Source: Pseudomonas sp. LS.1a
GTDB lineage: Bacteria; Pseudomonadota; Gammaproteobacteria; Pseudomonadales; Pseudomonadaceae
Assembly: GCF_022533585.1 (NCBI RefSeq)
Contig: NZ_CP092827.1
Location: 4,380,001-4,444,000, forward strand
Length of the DNA: 64,000 nt
Direction of reading: 5' to 3'
The notes under the pieces were generated by a model. That model did no database searches. It worked only from the letters and a program-made list of their open reading frames with translations, and had not been told where the DNA came from. Made by a program: the position numbers and the translations under genes. This document shows positions 1 to 9,491 of this stretch, one piece after another. Position 1 is the first letter of the stretch. Each line of letters starts with the position of its first letter.

Positions 1-1
1 C

Positions 2-253
2 AAGCTGCATGTGGACGAAGTCGCCAAAGCCTTCGTCGCACGCCATGGGTTGCAGTCGTACCGGGCTTATGTGGCCAAGGTCGGGCGCTCGCGGGAGATC
101 GAGTTGTACTTCATCGTGCCCAAGGCCATGGCCGCAAAAACCATCGATGAATGGGATGCGTGGCGCAACGAGATCGGTGATGCCGTGGGAGGTGAAGGGC
201 CGGACCGCTGGCTTACGGTTGTGTTTACCGGGGATCCGGAGTGGGCTGAGTAA
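2..253 (+). CDS. C-terminal part of a probable cation diffusion facilitator (CDF) transporter, 5' end outside window
   Basis: An open frame runs in from the left edge and stops with TAA at 251-253, leaving 83 residues. The segment has the look of the cytoplasmic C-terminal domain of CDF metal-proton antiporters: a Gly-Arg-Ser-Arg followed by a strand (EIELYFIVP), a helix with Trp residues and a final strand. In Pseudomonas a cation-efflux gene is often found beside queC and tRNA-Lys, which supports the call. The GTG at position 11 is only an internal codon, since the frame is open upstream to the edge. No metal-binding residues of the membrane part are visible, so the substrate cannot be named. 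Confidence 0.55.
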   Translation, partial: KLHVDEVAKAFVARHGLQSYRAYVAKVGRSREIELYFIVPKAMAAKTIDEWDAWRNEIGDAVGGEGPDRWLTVVFTGDPEWAE

Positions 254-255
254 GC

Positions 256-300
256 TGGGGGCGCTTTGCGCCCCTTTCGCGACACAAGGCCGCTCCCACA
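256..300. repeat. REP unit, family B (CCTTGTGTCGCGAAAGGGC type)
   Basis: A single REP-like unit lies directly after the stop of the first gene. It contains CCCTTTCGCGACACAAGGC followed by CGCTCCCACA, preceded by the small hairpin GGGGCGCTTTGCGCCCC. The same unit is found as inverted pairs at 20077-20202, 36731-36852 and 60549-60668. Confidence 0.8.
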
Positions 301-330
301 ACGTCCGCACGGCTCTCAAGGCCTGTGCTT

Positions 331-503
331 TACCTGTGGGAGATTGCCCAGCCCTTTGGGCTGCGCTGTCGCACAGGGAACAATGTTCGAGAGCGCGTCA
401 CAATCCCTTGTGGGAGCGGGCACGCCCGCTCCCACAGAGCCCTGCTAAATCAATGATTTATGTGTTGTTCCATGAGAGCTGGCTTGCCGGCGATGAGGCC
501 AGT
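331..503 (+). repeat. Composite REP element, family C, copy 1
   Basis: About 170 bp with a fixed order of blocks: GTGGGAGA, CCCAGCCCTTTGGGCTGCGC, a variable stretch, a perfect hairpin GTGGGAGCGGGCACGCCCGC...CCCAC (411-436), then AATCAATGA..TATGTG and CATGAGAGCTGGCTTGCCGG. The same order is seen at 14471-14611 and, reversed, at 26003-26150. Together with the family B unit it fills the gap between the first gene and tRNA-Lys. Confidence 0.7.
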
Positions 504-520
504 ACAAGCAGCCGAAAACG

Positions 521-553
521 AAAAAGCCCGCGACCGTTGCCGGTAGCGGGCTT
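521..553 (-). terminator. Rho-independent terminator of tRNA-Lys
   Basis: On the minus strand the stem AAAGCCCGC/GCGGGCTTT closes a short loop and is followed by a T-rich run. It lies just past the 3' end of tRNA-Lys. Confidence 0.8.
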
Positions 554-567
554 TGACGTACTGCATA

Positions 568-643
568 TGGTGGGTCGTGTAGGATTCGAACCTACGACCA
601 ATTGGTTAAAAGCCAACTGCTCTACCAACTGAGCTAACGACCC
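568..643 (-). tRNA. tRNA-Lys (TTT anticodon)
   Basis: A 76-nt cloverleaf on the minus strand. It begins GGGTCGTTAGCTCAG, has the anticodon loop CTTTTAA, the T-arm GGTTCGAATCC and ends with an encoded ACCA. The acceptor stem GGGTCGT pairs with ACGACCC. It has its own promoter (658-685) and terminator (521-553) and sits between the cation-efflux gene and queC, the usual place in Pseudomonas. Confidence 0.97.
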
Positions 644-657
644 GTTGGATGGCGCGT

Positions 658-685
658 ATAATACTGATTTCTAACAGGAAATCAA
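658..685 (-). promoter_or_regulatory. Sigma-70 promoter of tRNA-Lys
   Basis: Reading the minus strand, TTGATT (-35) and TATTAT (-10) are separated by 16 bp and lie 14 bp before the tRNA 5' end. This fits a sigma-70 promoter for a stable RNA. Confidence 0.7.
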
Positions 686-703
686 CACCCCATCAAAGTT
701 TTT

Positions 704-1378
704 TCAAAAGTATCGCGTCGGGTCTGCGACACCGGCTGCCTTGAAGCCGTCGGCACGCAGGCGGCAGCTGTCGCATTTGCCGCAGGCACGCCCGTCATCG
801 TCGGCCTGGTAGCAGGAAACGGTCAGGCTGTAGTCCACGCCGCGGGCCATGCCGGCCTGTACGATCTGCGCCTTGCTCATGTTCTGCAGCGGCGCCTGGA
901 TGCGGAAGCCCCGCCCTTCGACACCGGCCTTGGTCGCCAGGTTGGCCATGCGCTCGAAGGCTTCGACGAACTCGGGGCGGCAATCGGGGTAGCCGGAGTA
1001 ATCCACGGCATTGACGCCAATGAAGATGTCACGGGCATCCAGTACTTCTGCCCAGCCCAGGGCCAGGGACAGGAACACGGTGTTGCGCGCCGGCACGTAG
1101 GTGACCGGGATGCCTTCACCCGGGGTTTCAGGCACGTCGATACTGCTGTCGGTCAATGCCGAGCCGCCGATACCGTTCAGGTTCAGGCCAATCACCTTGT
1201 GCTCGACCACACCCAGGTCGCGGGCAACGCGGGCAGCGGCGTTCAGTTCGGCGCGGTGGCGCTGGCCGTAGTCGAAACTCATGGTGTAGCAGCTGTAGCC
1301 TTCGGCCTTGGCCATGGCGACCACGGTGGCCGAGTCCAGGCCGCCGGACAACAGGATGACTGCGCGTTTGTCGGTCAT
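704..1378 (-). CDS. queC: 7-cyano-7-deazaguanine (preQ0) synthase QueC
   Basis: Makes preQ0 from 7-carboxy-7-deazaguanine with ammonia and ATP, the last step to preQ0 in queuosine synthesis, in the cytoplasm. The 224-residue protein has the ATP-pyrophosphatase loop SGGLDS at residues 11-16 and four zinc-binding cysteines near the C-terminus (Cys189, 199, 202 and 205, in the pattern CGKCDSC). I chose the ATG at 1378 because GAGGAG lies about 10 bases upstream; a longer reading frame to 1420 lacks this. The gene is 17 bp downstream of queE, which makes its substrate, so the two are probably cotranscribed. Confidence 0.97.
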   Translation of the reverse strand: MTDKRAVILLSGGLDSATVVAMAKAEGYSCYTMSFDYGQRHRAELNAAARVARDLGVVEHKVIGLNLNGIGGSALTDSSIDVPETPGEGIPVTYVPARNTVFLSLALGWAEVLDARDIFIGVNAVDYSGYPDCRPEFVEAFERMANLATKAGVEGRGFRIQAPLQNMSKAQIVQAGMARGVDYSLTVSCYQADDDGRACGKCDSCRLRADGFKAAGVADPTRYF

Positions 1379-1395
1379 GTGTGCTTGCTCCTCAA

Positions 1396-2043
1396 TCAAC
1401 GTCCGGGTTCGTCGTTCCACAGCAGCTTGTGCAGCTGCAGCTGGAAGCGTACGGGCAGGTTGTCGGCGACGATCCAGTCCGCCAGGTCGCTGGCGTTCAC
1501 CTGGTGGTGGCTGGGCGAGAACAACACCTCGCCGGCACGCTCGGCCAGGTTGTACTGGATCAGCTTGGAGACCGCCCAGTCGTAGTCCTCACGGGAACAG
1601 ATGACAAACTTGACCTGGTCGTTGCGGGTCAGCTGCTCGATGTTCTCGTAGCGGTTACGGTGCGACTCTTCGGAGCCTGGGGTCTTCAGGTCGACCACGC
1701 GGCTGACGCGGGTGTCGGTGCCGGCAATATCCAGCGCGCCGCTGGTCTCCAGCGACACCTTGTAACCGGCGTCACACAGGCGCTGCAACAGCGGCAAGGC
1801 ATTGGGCTGGGCCAATGGCTCGCCACCGGTGACGCAGACGTAGCGCGGCTTGAAGCCGGCGACCTGCTCAAGGATCGAATCGAGGGTGCGAAGGGTACCG
1901 CCACTGAAGGCATAGGCACTGTCGCAGTACTGGCAGCGCAGGGGGCAACCGGTGAGGCGCACGAATACCGTGGGCAACCCGGCCGTTCGCGTTTCACCCT
2001 GCAAAGAGTAAAAGACTTCGGTGATGCGTAATGTGTCTTGCAT
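1396..2043 (-). CDS. queE: 7-carboxy-7-deazaguanine synthase QueE (radical SAM)
   Basis: Radical SAM enzyme that contracts 6-carboxytetrahydropterin to 7-carboxy-7-deazaguanine in queuosine synthesis. The 215-residue protein starts [17 protein letters not shown]; the SLQGE segment is typical of QueE. The [4Fe-4S] cluster motif CPLRCQYC has Cys33, 37 and 40, the CX3CX2C spacing, followed by the glycine-rich VTGGEP motif. The ATG at 2043 is preferred over the in-frame GTG at 2052; the upstream GGCGAG is only a weak ribosome site. First gene of a two-gene queE-queC unit. Confidence 0.96.
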   Translation of the reverse strand: MQDTLRITEVFYSLQGETRTAGLPTVFVRLTGCPLRCQYCDSAYAFSGGTLRTLDSILEQVAGFKPRYVCVTGGEPLAQPNALPLLQRLCDAGYKVSLETSGALDIAGTDTRVSRVVDLKTPGSEESHRNRYENIEQLTRNDQVKFVICSREDYDWAVSKLIQYNLAERAGEVLFSPSHHQVNASDLADWIVADNLPVRFQLQLHKLLWNDEPGR

Positions 2044-2157
2044 GCTCGCCACGGGCGTGACAGCTAAACAGGCTGCCCGCCTCCGTCAGGCACTGTCGCG
2101 GACTCGACATAGCGTTATCCGCAGCAGCGTGTTTACGAAAAAAGGGCAGTGATTCTA

Positions 2158-2192
2158 ACGAAAAAACCCGCGACAGGCGCGGGTTTCTTTCA
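2158..2192 (-). terminator. Terminator after cpoB
   Basis: Minus-strand stem AAACCCGCG/CGCGGGTTT around a short loop, followed by a run of T. It lies 12 bp past the cpoB stop and separates the tol-pal operon from queE. Confidence 0.85.
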
Positions 2193-2203
2193 AACGGTGC
2201 TGC

Positions 2204-3010
2204 TTAGAGCTTCTGCAGGTCACGCTGGGCCAGTTGCGCGGCCGAGGTGCCAGGATACTGGGAGATGACCTGCTGCAGGATACCCTTGACCTTGTCGGTA
2301 TGGCCCATGCGGCGCTCGACATCGGCCAGCTTGTACAGCGAATCCGGCACCTTGCTGTGCTTCGGATACTTCTGGCTGACCTGGGCAAAAGCCTGGCTGG
2401 CGGCTGGCAGGTCGCCCTTGGCCAGGTTCACTTCACCCAGCCAATACTGGGCATTGCCCGCGTACTGGCTGTTGGGGTACTTGCGCAGGAAGGCGTTGAA
2501 CGCCTGGCTGGCCTTGTCGAAGTCTTTCTGCTTGATCAGGTCGAAAGCGGCATCGTAATAGAGCTTTTCTTTCGCCGGATCACCGGGCTCGCTACTGGCG
2601 GCCGGTTGTTGCGCAGCAGCACCTGCTGCTGCATCGGGGGCGGCACTGGATGCACCACCACCGGAGGAATTGTCAGGGGTCGCGGCAGGCGCGGCGCCAC
2701 TGTTGATGCGACGGTCCAGGTCCTGGTAACGCTCCAGGTTTTCCTGCTTCATGCGCGACACATCGTTCTGCAGCTCTTCGATGATGCCTTGCTGGCGGGA
2801 AAGCTGATCCTGCATCTGTTGCAGCTGCATGAACAGCTGGCCCTGTGCAGAGGCAGGGGCCGAAGCCCCCGACCCGGCATAGGCGCCGCTCGTGCCATAA
2901 CCCGCAGGCGGATAACTGCCTGCGTTGTCATCAATTACAGGGACCTCAGCCCAGGCCGCGAGCGGCAGGCTGAGTGCGAGGACGGTTACTACACGGCGGC
3001 ACATACGCAT
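2204..3010 (-). CDS. cpoB: Cell division coordinator CpoB (YbgF)
   Basis: Periplasmic protein that links peptidoglycan synthesis with Tol-Pal-driven outer-membrane constriction. The 268-residue precursor has a signal peptide ending near AWA, a Gly/Ser/Ala-rich stretch, a coiled coil (about residues 60-100, rich in Gln and Leu), a low-complexity Ala/Ser linker and C-terminal TPR repeats beginning near KEKLYYDAAFDLIKQ. It begins 6 bp after the oprL stop, so translation is probably coupled. The ATG at 3010 is used; an alternative ATG two codons later (3004) cannot be excluded. Confidence 0.95.
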   Translation of the reverse strand: MRMCRRVVTVLALSLPLAAWAEVPVIDDNAGSYPPAGYGTSGAYAGSGASAPASAQGQLFMQLQQMQDQLSRQQGIIEELQNDVSRMKQENLERYQDLDRRINSGAAPAATPDNSSGGGASSAAPDAAAGAAAQQPAASSEPGDPAKEKLYYDAAFDLIKQKDFDKASQAFNAFLRKYPNSQYAGNAQYWLGEVNLAKGDLPAASQAFAQVSQKYPKHSKVPDSLYKLADVERRMGHTDKVKGILQQVISQYPGTSAAQLAQRDLQKL

Positions 3011-3016
3011 AAGAAC

Positions 3017-3517
3017 TTACTTACGCAGTTCTACGCGACGGTTCTGAGCCCAGGACTGCTCGTCGTTGCCAGTGGCAACCGGACGCTCTTCACCGTAGGA
3101 GACCAGTTCCAGCTGAGCAGGGGAAACGCCCTGCAGAACCAGGTAGCGCTGAACGGCCTTGGCACGACGCTCACCCAGAGCCATGTTGTACTCGCGGGTG
3201 CCGCGCTCGTCGGTGTTGCCTTCCAGGACAACGCGGTTGCCGTTGGCTTTCAGGTCCTTGGCGTGAACGTCCAGAGCGCGCATGGCTTCTGGCTTCAGGT
3301 CCGAGCTGTCGTATTCGAAGTAGAAGGTGGTGATTGCGCGCAGGGCAGCTTCTTCGCTCAGGGAGCCGTCAACAGCGCCAGCGTTGGCACCGTAGCCAGC
3401 GTTCGGATCTACAGCAGCGCCTTCGCCTGCGTTGTCACCGCCCTTCGAGGAGCAACCTACAGCTACGGCCATGGCCAGAGCCAGCGCAGCAAATTTACCA
3501 AACTTCAGCATTTCCAT
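3017..3517 (-). CDS. oprL: Peptidoglycan-associated lipoprotein OprL (Pal)
   Basis: Outer-membrane lipoprotein that binds peptidoglycan and TolB. The 166-residue precursor has a lipobox ending in Cys22 (VAVGC), then an acidic Gly-rich linker, then an OmpA-like domain with the peptidoglycan-binding pattern [11 protein letters not shown]. The ATG at 3517 is chosen because AGGAGT lies 6 bases upstream; the frame extends further only through a TTG. It sits between tolB and cpoB in the standard tol-pal order. I recognise the sequence as the P. putida group OprL. Confidence 0.98.
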   Translation of the reverse strand: MEMLKFGKFAALALAMAVAVGCSSKGGDNAGEGAAVDPNAGYGANAGAVDGSLSEEAALRAITTFYFEYDSSDLKPEAMRALDVHAKDLKANGNRVVLEGNTDERGTREYNMALGERRAKAVQRYLVLQGVSPAQLELVSYGEERPVATGNDEQSWAQNRRVELRK

Positions 3518-3571
3518 CGTGAAACTCCTAATGAAACCCCAGTGTGTTAAGCAAAAATTATTACGCCGCAA

Positions 3572-4873
3572 TCAGTTCAGGTAAGGGGACCAGGACGGTT
3601 CTCTGACTTCGCCTTGAGCGGTAGGAAGTGGGAGCCTCACGCGGCCATTAAGCGACACGAGCATCAAGACTCCCCGGCCCTGCTGGCGGGTGGCGTAGAT
3701 TAGCATGGTGCCGTTTGGCGCAACAGTGGGAGACTCATCAAGACTCGTTTCCGAGAGAATCTTTACACTTCCGCGCTGCAAATCCTGGGCCGCAACTTTG
3801 AAGTTGGTGAAGCCCTGCTGGCGATGGATCATCACCAGGGTCTTTTCGTCCGCCGACAGTTTCGGGTTGGCGTTGTAGTTACCCACGAACGTTACACGCT
3901 CGGCGCCACCGCCACCGACCGACTGCTTGTAGATCTGCGGCTTGCCGCCACGGTCGGAGGTGAAGTACAGGGTGTTGCCATCCTTGCCCCAGAACGGCTC
4001 GGTGTTGATGCCCGGGCCAGCGGTGACACGGCTGATCTGGCGCGAAGCCACGTTCATCACGTAGATGTCCGGGTTGCCGTCCTTCGACAGCACGAACGCC
4101 AGGCGCGAGCCGTCCGGCGACCAGGCTGGCGCGCCGTTCAGGCCTTCGAAGTTGGTGACCTGCTCGCGGCGACCGGTATCGATGTGCTGGACGAAGATGC
4201 GCGGGCGCTTCTGCTCGAACGAGACATAGGCGATGCGCTTGCCATCCGGTGCAAAGCGTGGCGACAGGATCGGTTCACGCGATTGCAGCAGGGTGACCGC
4301 ACGTGCACCGTCGTAGTCCGAACGCTGCAGGGTATAGCGGGTGTTGTTGGTGGAGAAACGCTCGGCCGTCACGTACAGCATGCGGGTGGAGAACGCACCC
4401 TTGATGCCGGTGAGCTTCTCGAACGACTGGTCGGAAATGTAGTGCGCCATGTCGCGCAGCTGGTCGACGCTGCCCGCCACGCTACCGGTCAGCACTTGCT
4501 GCTCGGTGGCGACGTTGAACAGCGCGTACTGCACCTGCAGGCGACCGCCCGACGGCACGATGCTGCCGACCATCACGTACTGCGCGCCCAGCGCTTTCCA
4601 GTCACGGAAGATCACTTCGCTGGCCTGCGACGGCTGGCTGATCATGTTCTGCCGCGGAATCGGCGAGTAGTAGCCGGAGTTGCGCAGGTCGTTGCCGATG
4701 ATGTCGGCCATGTCTTCCGGCAGCACGCTGCCGCCCTGCAGACCAAACGGCACTACCGCGATGGGCGTGGCCCGGTCGCTGCCGCTGGTGACCAGGATGT
4801 TCTTTTCCTCTGCCACGGCCATGCCTGCCACGCAGCACAGCATGACCAGCAGTCCTCTCAGACGTTTAATCAC
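3572..4873 (-). CDS. tolB: Tol-Pal system protein TolB
   Basis: Periplasmic beta-propeller that binds OprL and the TolA C-terminus. The 433-residue precursor has a signal peptide (cleavage near AVA-EE), an N-terminal alpha/beta domain (to about residue 160) and then six WD40-like TolB repeats, seen as recurring [13 protein letters not shown] and [13 protein letters not shown] motifs. It starts with GTG at 4873, overlapping the tolA stop by 4 bases (GTGA), which indicates translational coupling. Confidence 0.97.
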   Translation of the reverse strand: MIKRLRGLLVMLCCVAGMAVAEEKNILVTSGSDRATPIAVVPFGLQGGSVLPEDMADIIGNDLRNSGYYSPIPRQNMISQPSQASEVIFRDWKALGAQYVMVGSIVPSGGRLQVQYALFNVATEQQVLTGSVAGSVDQLRDMAHYISDQSFEKLTGIKGAFSTRMLYVTAERFSTNNTRYTLQRSDYDGARAVTLLQSREPILSPRFAPDGKRIAYVSFEQKRPRIFVQHIDTGRREQVTNFEGLNGAPAWSPDGSRLAFVLSKDGNPDIYVMNVASRQISRVTAGPGINTEPFWGKDGNTLYFTSDRGGKPQIYKQSVGGGGAERVTFVGNYNANPKLSADEKTLVMIHRQQGFTNFKVAAQDLQRGSVKILSETSLDESPTVAPNGTMLIYATRQQGRGVLMLVSLNGRVRLPLPTAQGEVREPSWSPYLN

Positions 4874-5979
4874 AACGCTAGATCCTCAGGTGTAAATGTC
4901 ATCTTGAACGAACGATATTGGTTGAAATCGCTCGGCTTCATACCCTGCATCTCGGTCAAACGACCAATGTTCTTCACCGCAGCCACCGCCGAACTGTCGT
5001 ACGGGCCGTCACCACTGGACCGGGCCACGCTGACGTTGGTGATGGTACCGTCCGGCAACATGTTGATCTGCAGGACCACCGTCATGCCCTTGCGCGCGGA
5101 AGGCGGACGCGCCCAACCCTCGGCCGCGCGCAAGCGGATCAGGTCGTCGAAGTCGCCAGCCACCTGGTCACCCTGCTCGTCGGCCAGCGCCTGCTGCCGT
5201 TCGGTGGTGTCGGACAACAGCTCGGCCAGGGCCTGGGCTTTCTTGTCTTCCGCCGCCTTGCGGGCCGCTTCCTGTGCCTTTTTCTTCTGGGCGTCTGCAG
5301 CGGCCTTTTTCTTGGCCTCTTCAGCTGCCTTCTTCTTCGCTTCCTCGGCCGCCGCTTTCTTCTTGGCGTCCTCGGCAGCTTTCTTCTTGGCCTCTTCGGC
5401 TGCCTTTTTCTTGGCGTCCTCGGCGGCTTGTTTCTTCGCCTCTTCAGCGGCCTCTTTCTTGGCCTCTTCTTCGGCTTTTTTCTTGGCTTCTTCTTCGGCC
5501 TTCTTCTTGGCGATGTCGGCCTGCTGCTTCTCGGCAGCCTTCTTCGCCTCTTCGGCCTTCTTGGCTTCGGCGGCTTTCTTGGCCTCGGCAGCCTTGGCGG
5601 CTTCGGCCGCTGCCTCGGCTTTCTTGGCTTCGGCGGCCTCGCGGGCCTCTTCGGCCTTTTGAGCGGCGTCGGCTTTCTTTTGTTCCGCGGCCTTCACGGC
5701 CTCCTGCTCGACCTTCTTCTGTTCCAGCTGCTCGACCTCGGTCTGGCGCGAAGCGGTTTTCTTCGCTTCCCCGGCAATCTTCTGATTGGTCTGGGTGGTC
5801 GCCTGGCTCTTGGACTTGAGCTGGTACAGGGTAGCCTGGACGATCGGCTTGGATGGCGGCAGCTCAGGCGTCATGGCAAAACTGACGAACAGCAGGGCGA
5901 ACACCAGCACATGCAGGCCGATGGCCCAGACACTGGGCCAGAAGTAGCTTTCCGAGGCGGATGGCTCTCGCTGTTGCAT
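4870..5979 (-). CDS. tolA: Tol-Pal system protein TolA
   Basis: Inner-membrane protein that spans the periplasm and couples the TolQR motor to TolB and Pal. The 369-residue protein has one N-terminal transmembrane helix (about residues 14-36), a long Lys/Ala/Glu-rich helical domain (about 75-250) built of [12 protein letters not shown] repeats, and a globular C-terminal TolA/TonB-like domain. The repeat region is low in complexity and accounts for the long false open frames on the opposite strand. The start codon overlaps the tolR stop by 1 base. Confidence 0.96.
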   Translation of the reverse strand: MQQREPSASESYFWPSVWAIGLHVLVFALLFVSFAMTPELPPSKPIVQATLYQLKSKSQATTQTNQKIAGEAKKTASRQTEVEQLEQKKVEQEAVKAAEQKKADAAQKAEEAREAAEAKKAEAAAEAAKAAEAKKAAEAKKAEEAKKAAEKQQADIAKKKAEEEAKKKAEEEAKKEAAEEAKKQAAEDAKKKAAEEAKKKAAEDAKKKAAAEEAKKKAAEEAKKKAAADAQKKKAQEAARKAAEDKKAQALAELLSDTTERQQALADEQGDQVAGDFDDLIRLRAAEGWARPPSARKGMTVVLQINMLPDGTITNVSVARSSGDGPYDSSAVAAVKNIGRLTEMQGMKPSDFNQYRSFKMTFTPEDLAL

Positions 5980-6431
5980 CAGGGCGCCTCGGTAATCAGG
6001 CCAACGTTACCGACACCGGCCTTCTGCAACCCGCCCATGGCACCCATGACCGCGCCATAGTCGACAGCCTTGTCGCCACGAATGAACACCTGGGTCTGCT
6101 TGCCCTGGTCACGGCCGGCGGCAATGATCTTGGTCACCGCGTCGGTCATGGCAGGCAAGGTCATGGCCTTGTCCATCTGCTTGTCGGTATCGACTTCGCT
6201 GCCGAGGTTCCAGTAGTAGGTCTTGTCAGCCTTGATGGAGATGGTGAGGATCTGGACGTTGTTGTCCTGCGGCAAGGCTTCACTGGAAACCTTGGGCAGG
6301 TCTACCTTCACGCCCTGGTTGAGCATGGGCGCCGTCACCATGAAAATGACCAGCAGTACCAGCATCACGTCGATGTAGGGCACCACGTTCATCTCGGCGA
6401 CGGGCTTGCGTTTGTGGCGAACTCGGGCCAT
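5979..6431 (-). CDS. tolR: Tol-Pal system protein TolR
   Basis: Inner-membrane ExbD/TolR-family protein of the proton-driven TolQR motor. It is 150 residues long, with a single transmembrane helix near the N-terminus containing the conserved proton-path Asp (NVVPYIDVMLVLLVIFMV, Asp at about residue 21), followed by a periplasmic domain. It starts 14 bp after tolQ. Confidence 0.97.
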   Translation of the reverse strand: MARVRHKRKPVAEMNVVPYIDVMLVLLVIFMVTAPMLNQGVKVDLPKVSSEALPQDNNVQILTISIKADKTYYWNLGSEVDTDKQMDKAMTLPAMTDAVTKIIAAGRDQGKQTQVFIRGDKAVDYGAVMGAMGGLQKAGVGNVGLITEAP

Positions 6432-6445
6432 GGGCTTCTACCTGA

Positions 6446-7141
6446 TTACTCTTCGCTGGTGTGCACTTTGCGGTGCAGGATCGCCTGGAACTCGTCGGCG
6501 AAGGTGTAGTAACGGCCGATCAGCACTTCGCTGCGGGCCGAGAAGCGGTTGTAGGCGATGACCGCCGGGATTGCCGCGAACAGGCCGATGGCGGTGGCGA
6601 TCAGCGCTTCGGCGATACCCGGGGCAACCGTGGCCAGGGTGGCCTGCTGGGCGCTGGCCAGGCCGCGGAAGGAGTTCATGATGCCCCATACGGTACCGAA
6701 CAGGCCGATGTACGGGCTGGTCGAACCGACGGTGGCCAGGAACGGCAGGCTCTGCTCGAGTTTTTCTTCCTCGCGCGAGATGGCTACGCGCATGGCACGG
6801 GCAACACCCTCCATGACCGCGTCCGGATCAACGCCCGACTGCTGGCGCAGACGCGAAAATTCCTTGAAGCCGGCACGGAAGACCTGCTCGACCCCGGAGT
6901 CCGGGTCCGGGTTGCTGCCTGCCTGGCGGTACAGCTTGGACAGGTCGATACCCGACCAGAAGCGCTCCTCGAAGGCATCCAGCGCACGACGACCGGCGCG
7001 CAGCATGGTGCTGCGCTGAAAGATCATGATCCATGAGGTGACCGAGGCGGCCACCAGGATCAGCATTACCAGCTGTACCAACACGCTGGCATTGCTGACC
7101 AGACTCCACATGGAGGTATGGTCGACGACGTTAGCTTCCAC
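6446..7141 (-). CDS. tolQ: Tol-Pal system protein TolQ
   Basis: Inner-membrane MotA/TolQ/ExbB-family proton channel subunit. The 231-residue protein has a first transmembrane helix at about residues 15-38, a cytoplasmic loop, and two further helices around the conserved GLFGTVWGIMNSF segment and ATAIGLFAAIPAVIAYN. It begins 2 bp after the ybgC stop. Confidence 0.97.
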   Translation of the reverse strand: MEANVVDHTSMWSLVSNASVLVQLVMLILVAASVTSWIMIFQRSTMLRAGRRALDAFEERFWSGIDLSKLYRQAGSNPDPDSGVEQVFRAGFKEFSRLRQQSGVDPDAVMEGVARAMRVAISREEEKLEQSLPFLATVGSTSPYIGLFGTVWGIMNSFRGLASAQQATLATVAPGIAEALIATAIGLFAAIPAVIAYNRFSARSEVLIGRYYTFADEFQAILHRKVHTSEE

Positions 7142-7143
7142 GC

Positions 7144-7596
7144 TTATTCTCCTGCATTCGATTGAGTACCCGAGCCGTCCGCCGCAAAGGCGTCACGCAG
7201 CTCCGGGGGTATGGCTCGGGGTTTGAAAGTGTCGGCGCGCACGGCGGCCACCAGGAACTGCCCTTCGCAGAGCAGCGTTTCATCCTTTTCCCGCCAGACC
7301 TGCTGCACGAAGCGCAGGCTGGCGCGATTGAGTTCAAGTACTTGCGCGGTAACCCGAAGCTCGTCGTCCAGCCGCGCCGGCGCGTGATAGCGCGCTTCGC
7401 TGGAGTGGACCACGAACAGCAGGTTGTCTTCGGCCAGTTGCGCCTGGGAAAAGCCCAGGTGCCGCAGCCGCTCGGTACGCGCGCGCTCCATGAATTTCAG
7501 GTAATTGACGTAATACACCACACCACCGGCATCGGTATCCTCGTAATAGACACGACAACGGTGTGCGAACGGTTCCAGGCCATTTTGCGCGCGCAT
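7144..7596 (-). CDS. ybgC: Tol-Pal-associated acyl-CoA thioesterase YbgC
   Basis: Hot-dog-fold thioesterase encoded at the head of the tol-pal operon in many proteobacteria. The 150-residue protein contains the family signature [27 protein letters not shown], with the catalytic Asp in DTDAGG. The physiological substrate is uncertain; short-chain acyl-CoA and acyl-ACP have been discussed for the family. The gap to ruvB (7597-7721) probably holds the operon promoter. Confidence 0.95.
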   Translation of the reverse strand: MRAQNGLEPFAHRCRVYYEDTDAGGVVYYVNYLKFMERARTERLRHLGFSQAQLAEDNLLFVVHSSEARYHAPARLDDELRVTAQVLELNRASLRFVQQVWREKDETLLCEGQFLVAAVRADTFKPRAIPPELRDAFAADGSGTQSNAGE

Positions 7597-7721
7597 ACTC
7601 TAGTGCTTACTCCTCAGCTTGCCAATCCGCTGTGGCAACTGTTTTTTCTTCATTTATGTCCTATTGCCAGCGCACCCTCGGCATGCCAGCGGTAGGACCA
7701 CGAAAAGCTGTTTTCGATCTG

Positions 7722-8768
7722 TCACTCATCGCCCGTTTCGGAAAAATCCCCACCCTCCCCCAGGCGCCCGGGTACGTTCAGGCCAAAGTGCAGGTAGGCA
7801 TGCCGGGTGACCACGCGGCCGCGCGGCGTGCGCATGATGTAGCCTTGCTGGATGAGGTACGGCTCGAGCACGTCCTCGATGGTGTGGCGCTCTTCGCTGA
7901 TGGCTGCCGCCAGGTTGTCCACGCCGACCGGGCCACCGTCGAACTTCTCGATCATGGTCAGCAGCAGGCGGCGGTCGGAGTGGTCGAAACCGCGCTCGTC
8001 GACATCCAGCAGATTGAGCGCCATGTCGGCCACGGCCTTGGTGATCTGGCCCTTGCCGCGCACCTCGGCGTAGTCGCGCACGCGGCGCAGCAGGCGGTTG
8101 GCGATACGTGGCGTGCCGCGGGCCCGACGGGCGATCTCGTAGGCCCCCTGGTCTTCGATGGCCAGGCCGAGGATGCCGGCCGAACGGCTGACGATGGTGG
8201 CCAAGTCCTTGTCGCTGTAGAACTCCAGGCGCTGGACGATACCGAAACGGTCCCGCAGCGGGTTGGTGAGCATGCCCGCACGGGTGGTGGCACCGACCAG
8301 GGTGAACGGCGGCAGGTCGAGCTTGATAGAACGGGCCGCCGGCCCTTCGCCGATCATGATGTCGAGCTGGAAGTCCTCCATCGCCGGGTACAGCACTTCT
8401 TCGACGACCGGTGACAGCCGGTGGATCTCGTCGATGAACAGCACGTCGTGCGGTTCGAGGTTGGTCAGCATGGCCGCGAGGTCGCCCGGGCGCTCGAGGA
8501 TCGGCCCCGAGGTACTCTTGACCGACACGCCCATTTCATGGGCGATGATGTTGGCCAGGGTGGTCTTGCCAAGGCCGGGCGGGCCGAAGATCAGCGTATG
8601 GTCGAGCGATTCGCTGCGGCCACGGGCGGCCTGGATGAACAGCGCCATCTGCTCGCGCACCACCGGCTGGCCGATGTACTCGTCCAGCCGCAGCGGGCGG
8701 ATCGCACGGTCCTGGACTTCTTCACGGTCGCGGCCACTGGCGGCGATCAGGCGGTCGGCTTCGATCAC
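7722..8768 (-). CDS. ruvB: Holliday junction branch-migration ATPase RuvB
   Basis: Hexameric AAA+ motor that drives branch migration with RuvA. It is 348 residues long, with Walker A GPPGLGKT, Walker B DEIHRLS and the sensor region [18 protein letters not shown], followed by a C-terminal winged helix. The start overlaps the ruvA stop by 4 bases. The order ruvC-ruvA-ruvB is the normal one. Confidence 0.98.
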   Translation of the reverse strand: MIEADRLIAASGRDREEVQDRAIRPLRLDEYIGQPVVREQMALFIQAARGRSESLDHTLIFGPPGLGKTTLANIIAHEMGVSVKSTSGPILERPGDLAAMLTNLEPHDVLFIDEIHRLSPVVEEVLYPAMEDFQLDIMIGEGPAARSIKLDLPPFTLVGATTRAGMLTNPLRDRFGIVQRLEFYSDKDLATIVSRSAGILGLAIEDQGAYEIARRARGTPRIANRLLRRVRDYAEVRGKGQITKAVADMALNLLDVDERGFDHSDRRLLLTMIEKFDGGPVGVDNLAAAISEERHTIEDVLEPYLIQQGYIMRTPRGRVVTRHAYLHFGLNVPGRLGEGGDFSETGDE

Positions 8769-9382
8769 TTGGTAATCATCCCTTTCAGGCTGCGACGGAT
8801 CAGTTCTTCACTGCTCAGGCCGGCCTTGTCCTTGATCGCGGCGATCGCCTTGCTGGCTTCCTGCGGCTTGTAGCCGAGCGAAACCAGGGCGCTGACTGCG
8901 TCAGCTTCGGCTGTGGATGCGCTGGCCACCGGCAGCGGCCCGTCGGAGACCAGGGTGAACATGGCCGGGGAAGTTTCCCAAGCCTTGAAGCGGTCCTTGA
9001 GCTCTACCAGCAGGCGTTCGGCGGTCTTCTTGCCGACACCGGGCACGCGCACCAGGGCCGAGGTGTCCTGGGCCTGCACGCAGCGCACCAGCTCGTCCAC
9101 TTCCAGCCCGGACATCAGCGCCAGGGCCAGCTTCGGCCCTACGCCGTTCAGGCGGATGAGCTCGCGGAACAGCTCGCGCTCGCGCTTTTCGGCAAAACCG
9201 TAGAGCAGGTGAGCGTCCTCGCGCACCACCAGGTGGGTATGCACGGTTACGGGTTCGCCCACCTTGGGCAGACGGTACAGCGTGGTCATGGGAACTTCCA
9301 GTTCGTAACCCACGCCGTTGACGTCGATAATCAGGTGCGGCGGCTGTTTTTCCGCCAGGGTGCCGCGCAAACGTCCAATCAC
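8765..9382 (-). CDS. ruvA: Holliday junction DNA-binding protein RuvA
   Basis: Tetrameric protein that holds the four-way junction and activates RuvB. The 205-residue protein has an N-terminal OB-fold, helix-hairpin-helix motifs ([13 protein letters not shown] and [13 protein letters not shown]) and a C-terminal domain (about 150-205) that contacts RuvB. It lies about 110 bp downstream of ruvC and overlaps ruvB. Confidence 0.98.
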   Translation of the reverse strand: MIGRLRGTLAEKQPPHLIIDVNGVGYELEVPMTTLYRLPKVGEPVTVHTHLVVREDAHLLYGFAEKRERELFRELIRLNGVGPKLALALMSGLEVDELVRCVQAQDTSALVRVPGVGKKTAERLLVELKDRFKAWETSPAMFTLVSDGPLPVASASTAEADAVSALVSLGYKPQEASKAIAAIKDKAGLSSEELIRRSLKGMITK

Positions 9383-9491
9383 GTTCCGATCCTTCCTCTC
9401 GGGGAGCCGGTCAAAGACCGCTCAACCCTATCAGCAAATGCAGCGGGTGAACGCATCACCCGAACAAAATGTGTATCAGCGCATGAAGCGC

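Noticed and set aside
9..632. A 207-codon plus frame from position 9 that runs through the tRNA-Lys gene
   Set aside because: It crosses REP elements, a terminator and the tRNA. The frame beginning before position 2 has the coding features.
2044..2160. Possible preQ1 riboswitch upstream of queE
   Set aside because: The region lacks the short C-rich loop and A-rich tail of the preQ1 classes, and nothing else there looks structured.
4918..6060. Plus-strand Leu/Gly/Phe-rich frame opposite tolA
   Set aside because: It arises from the Lys/Ala/Glu-rich repeats of TolA read on the other strand.
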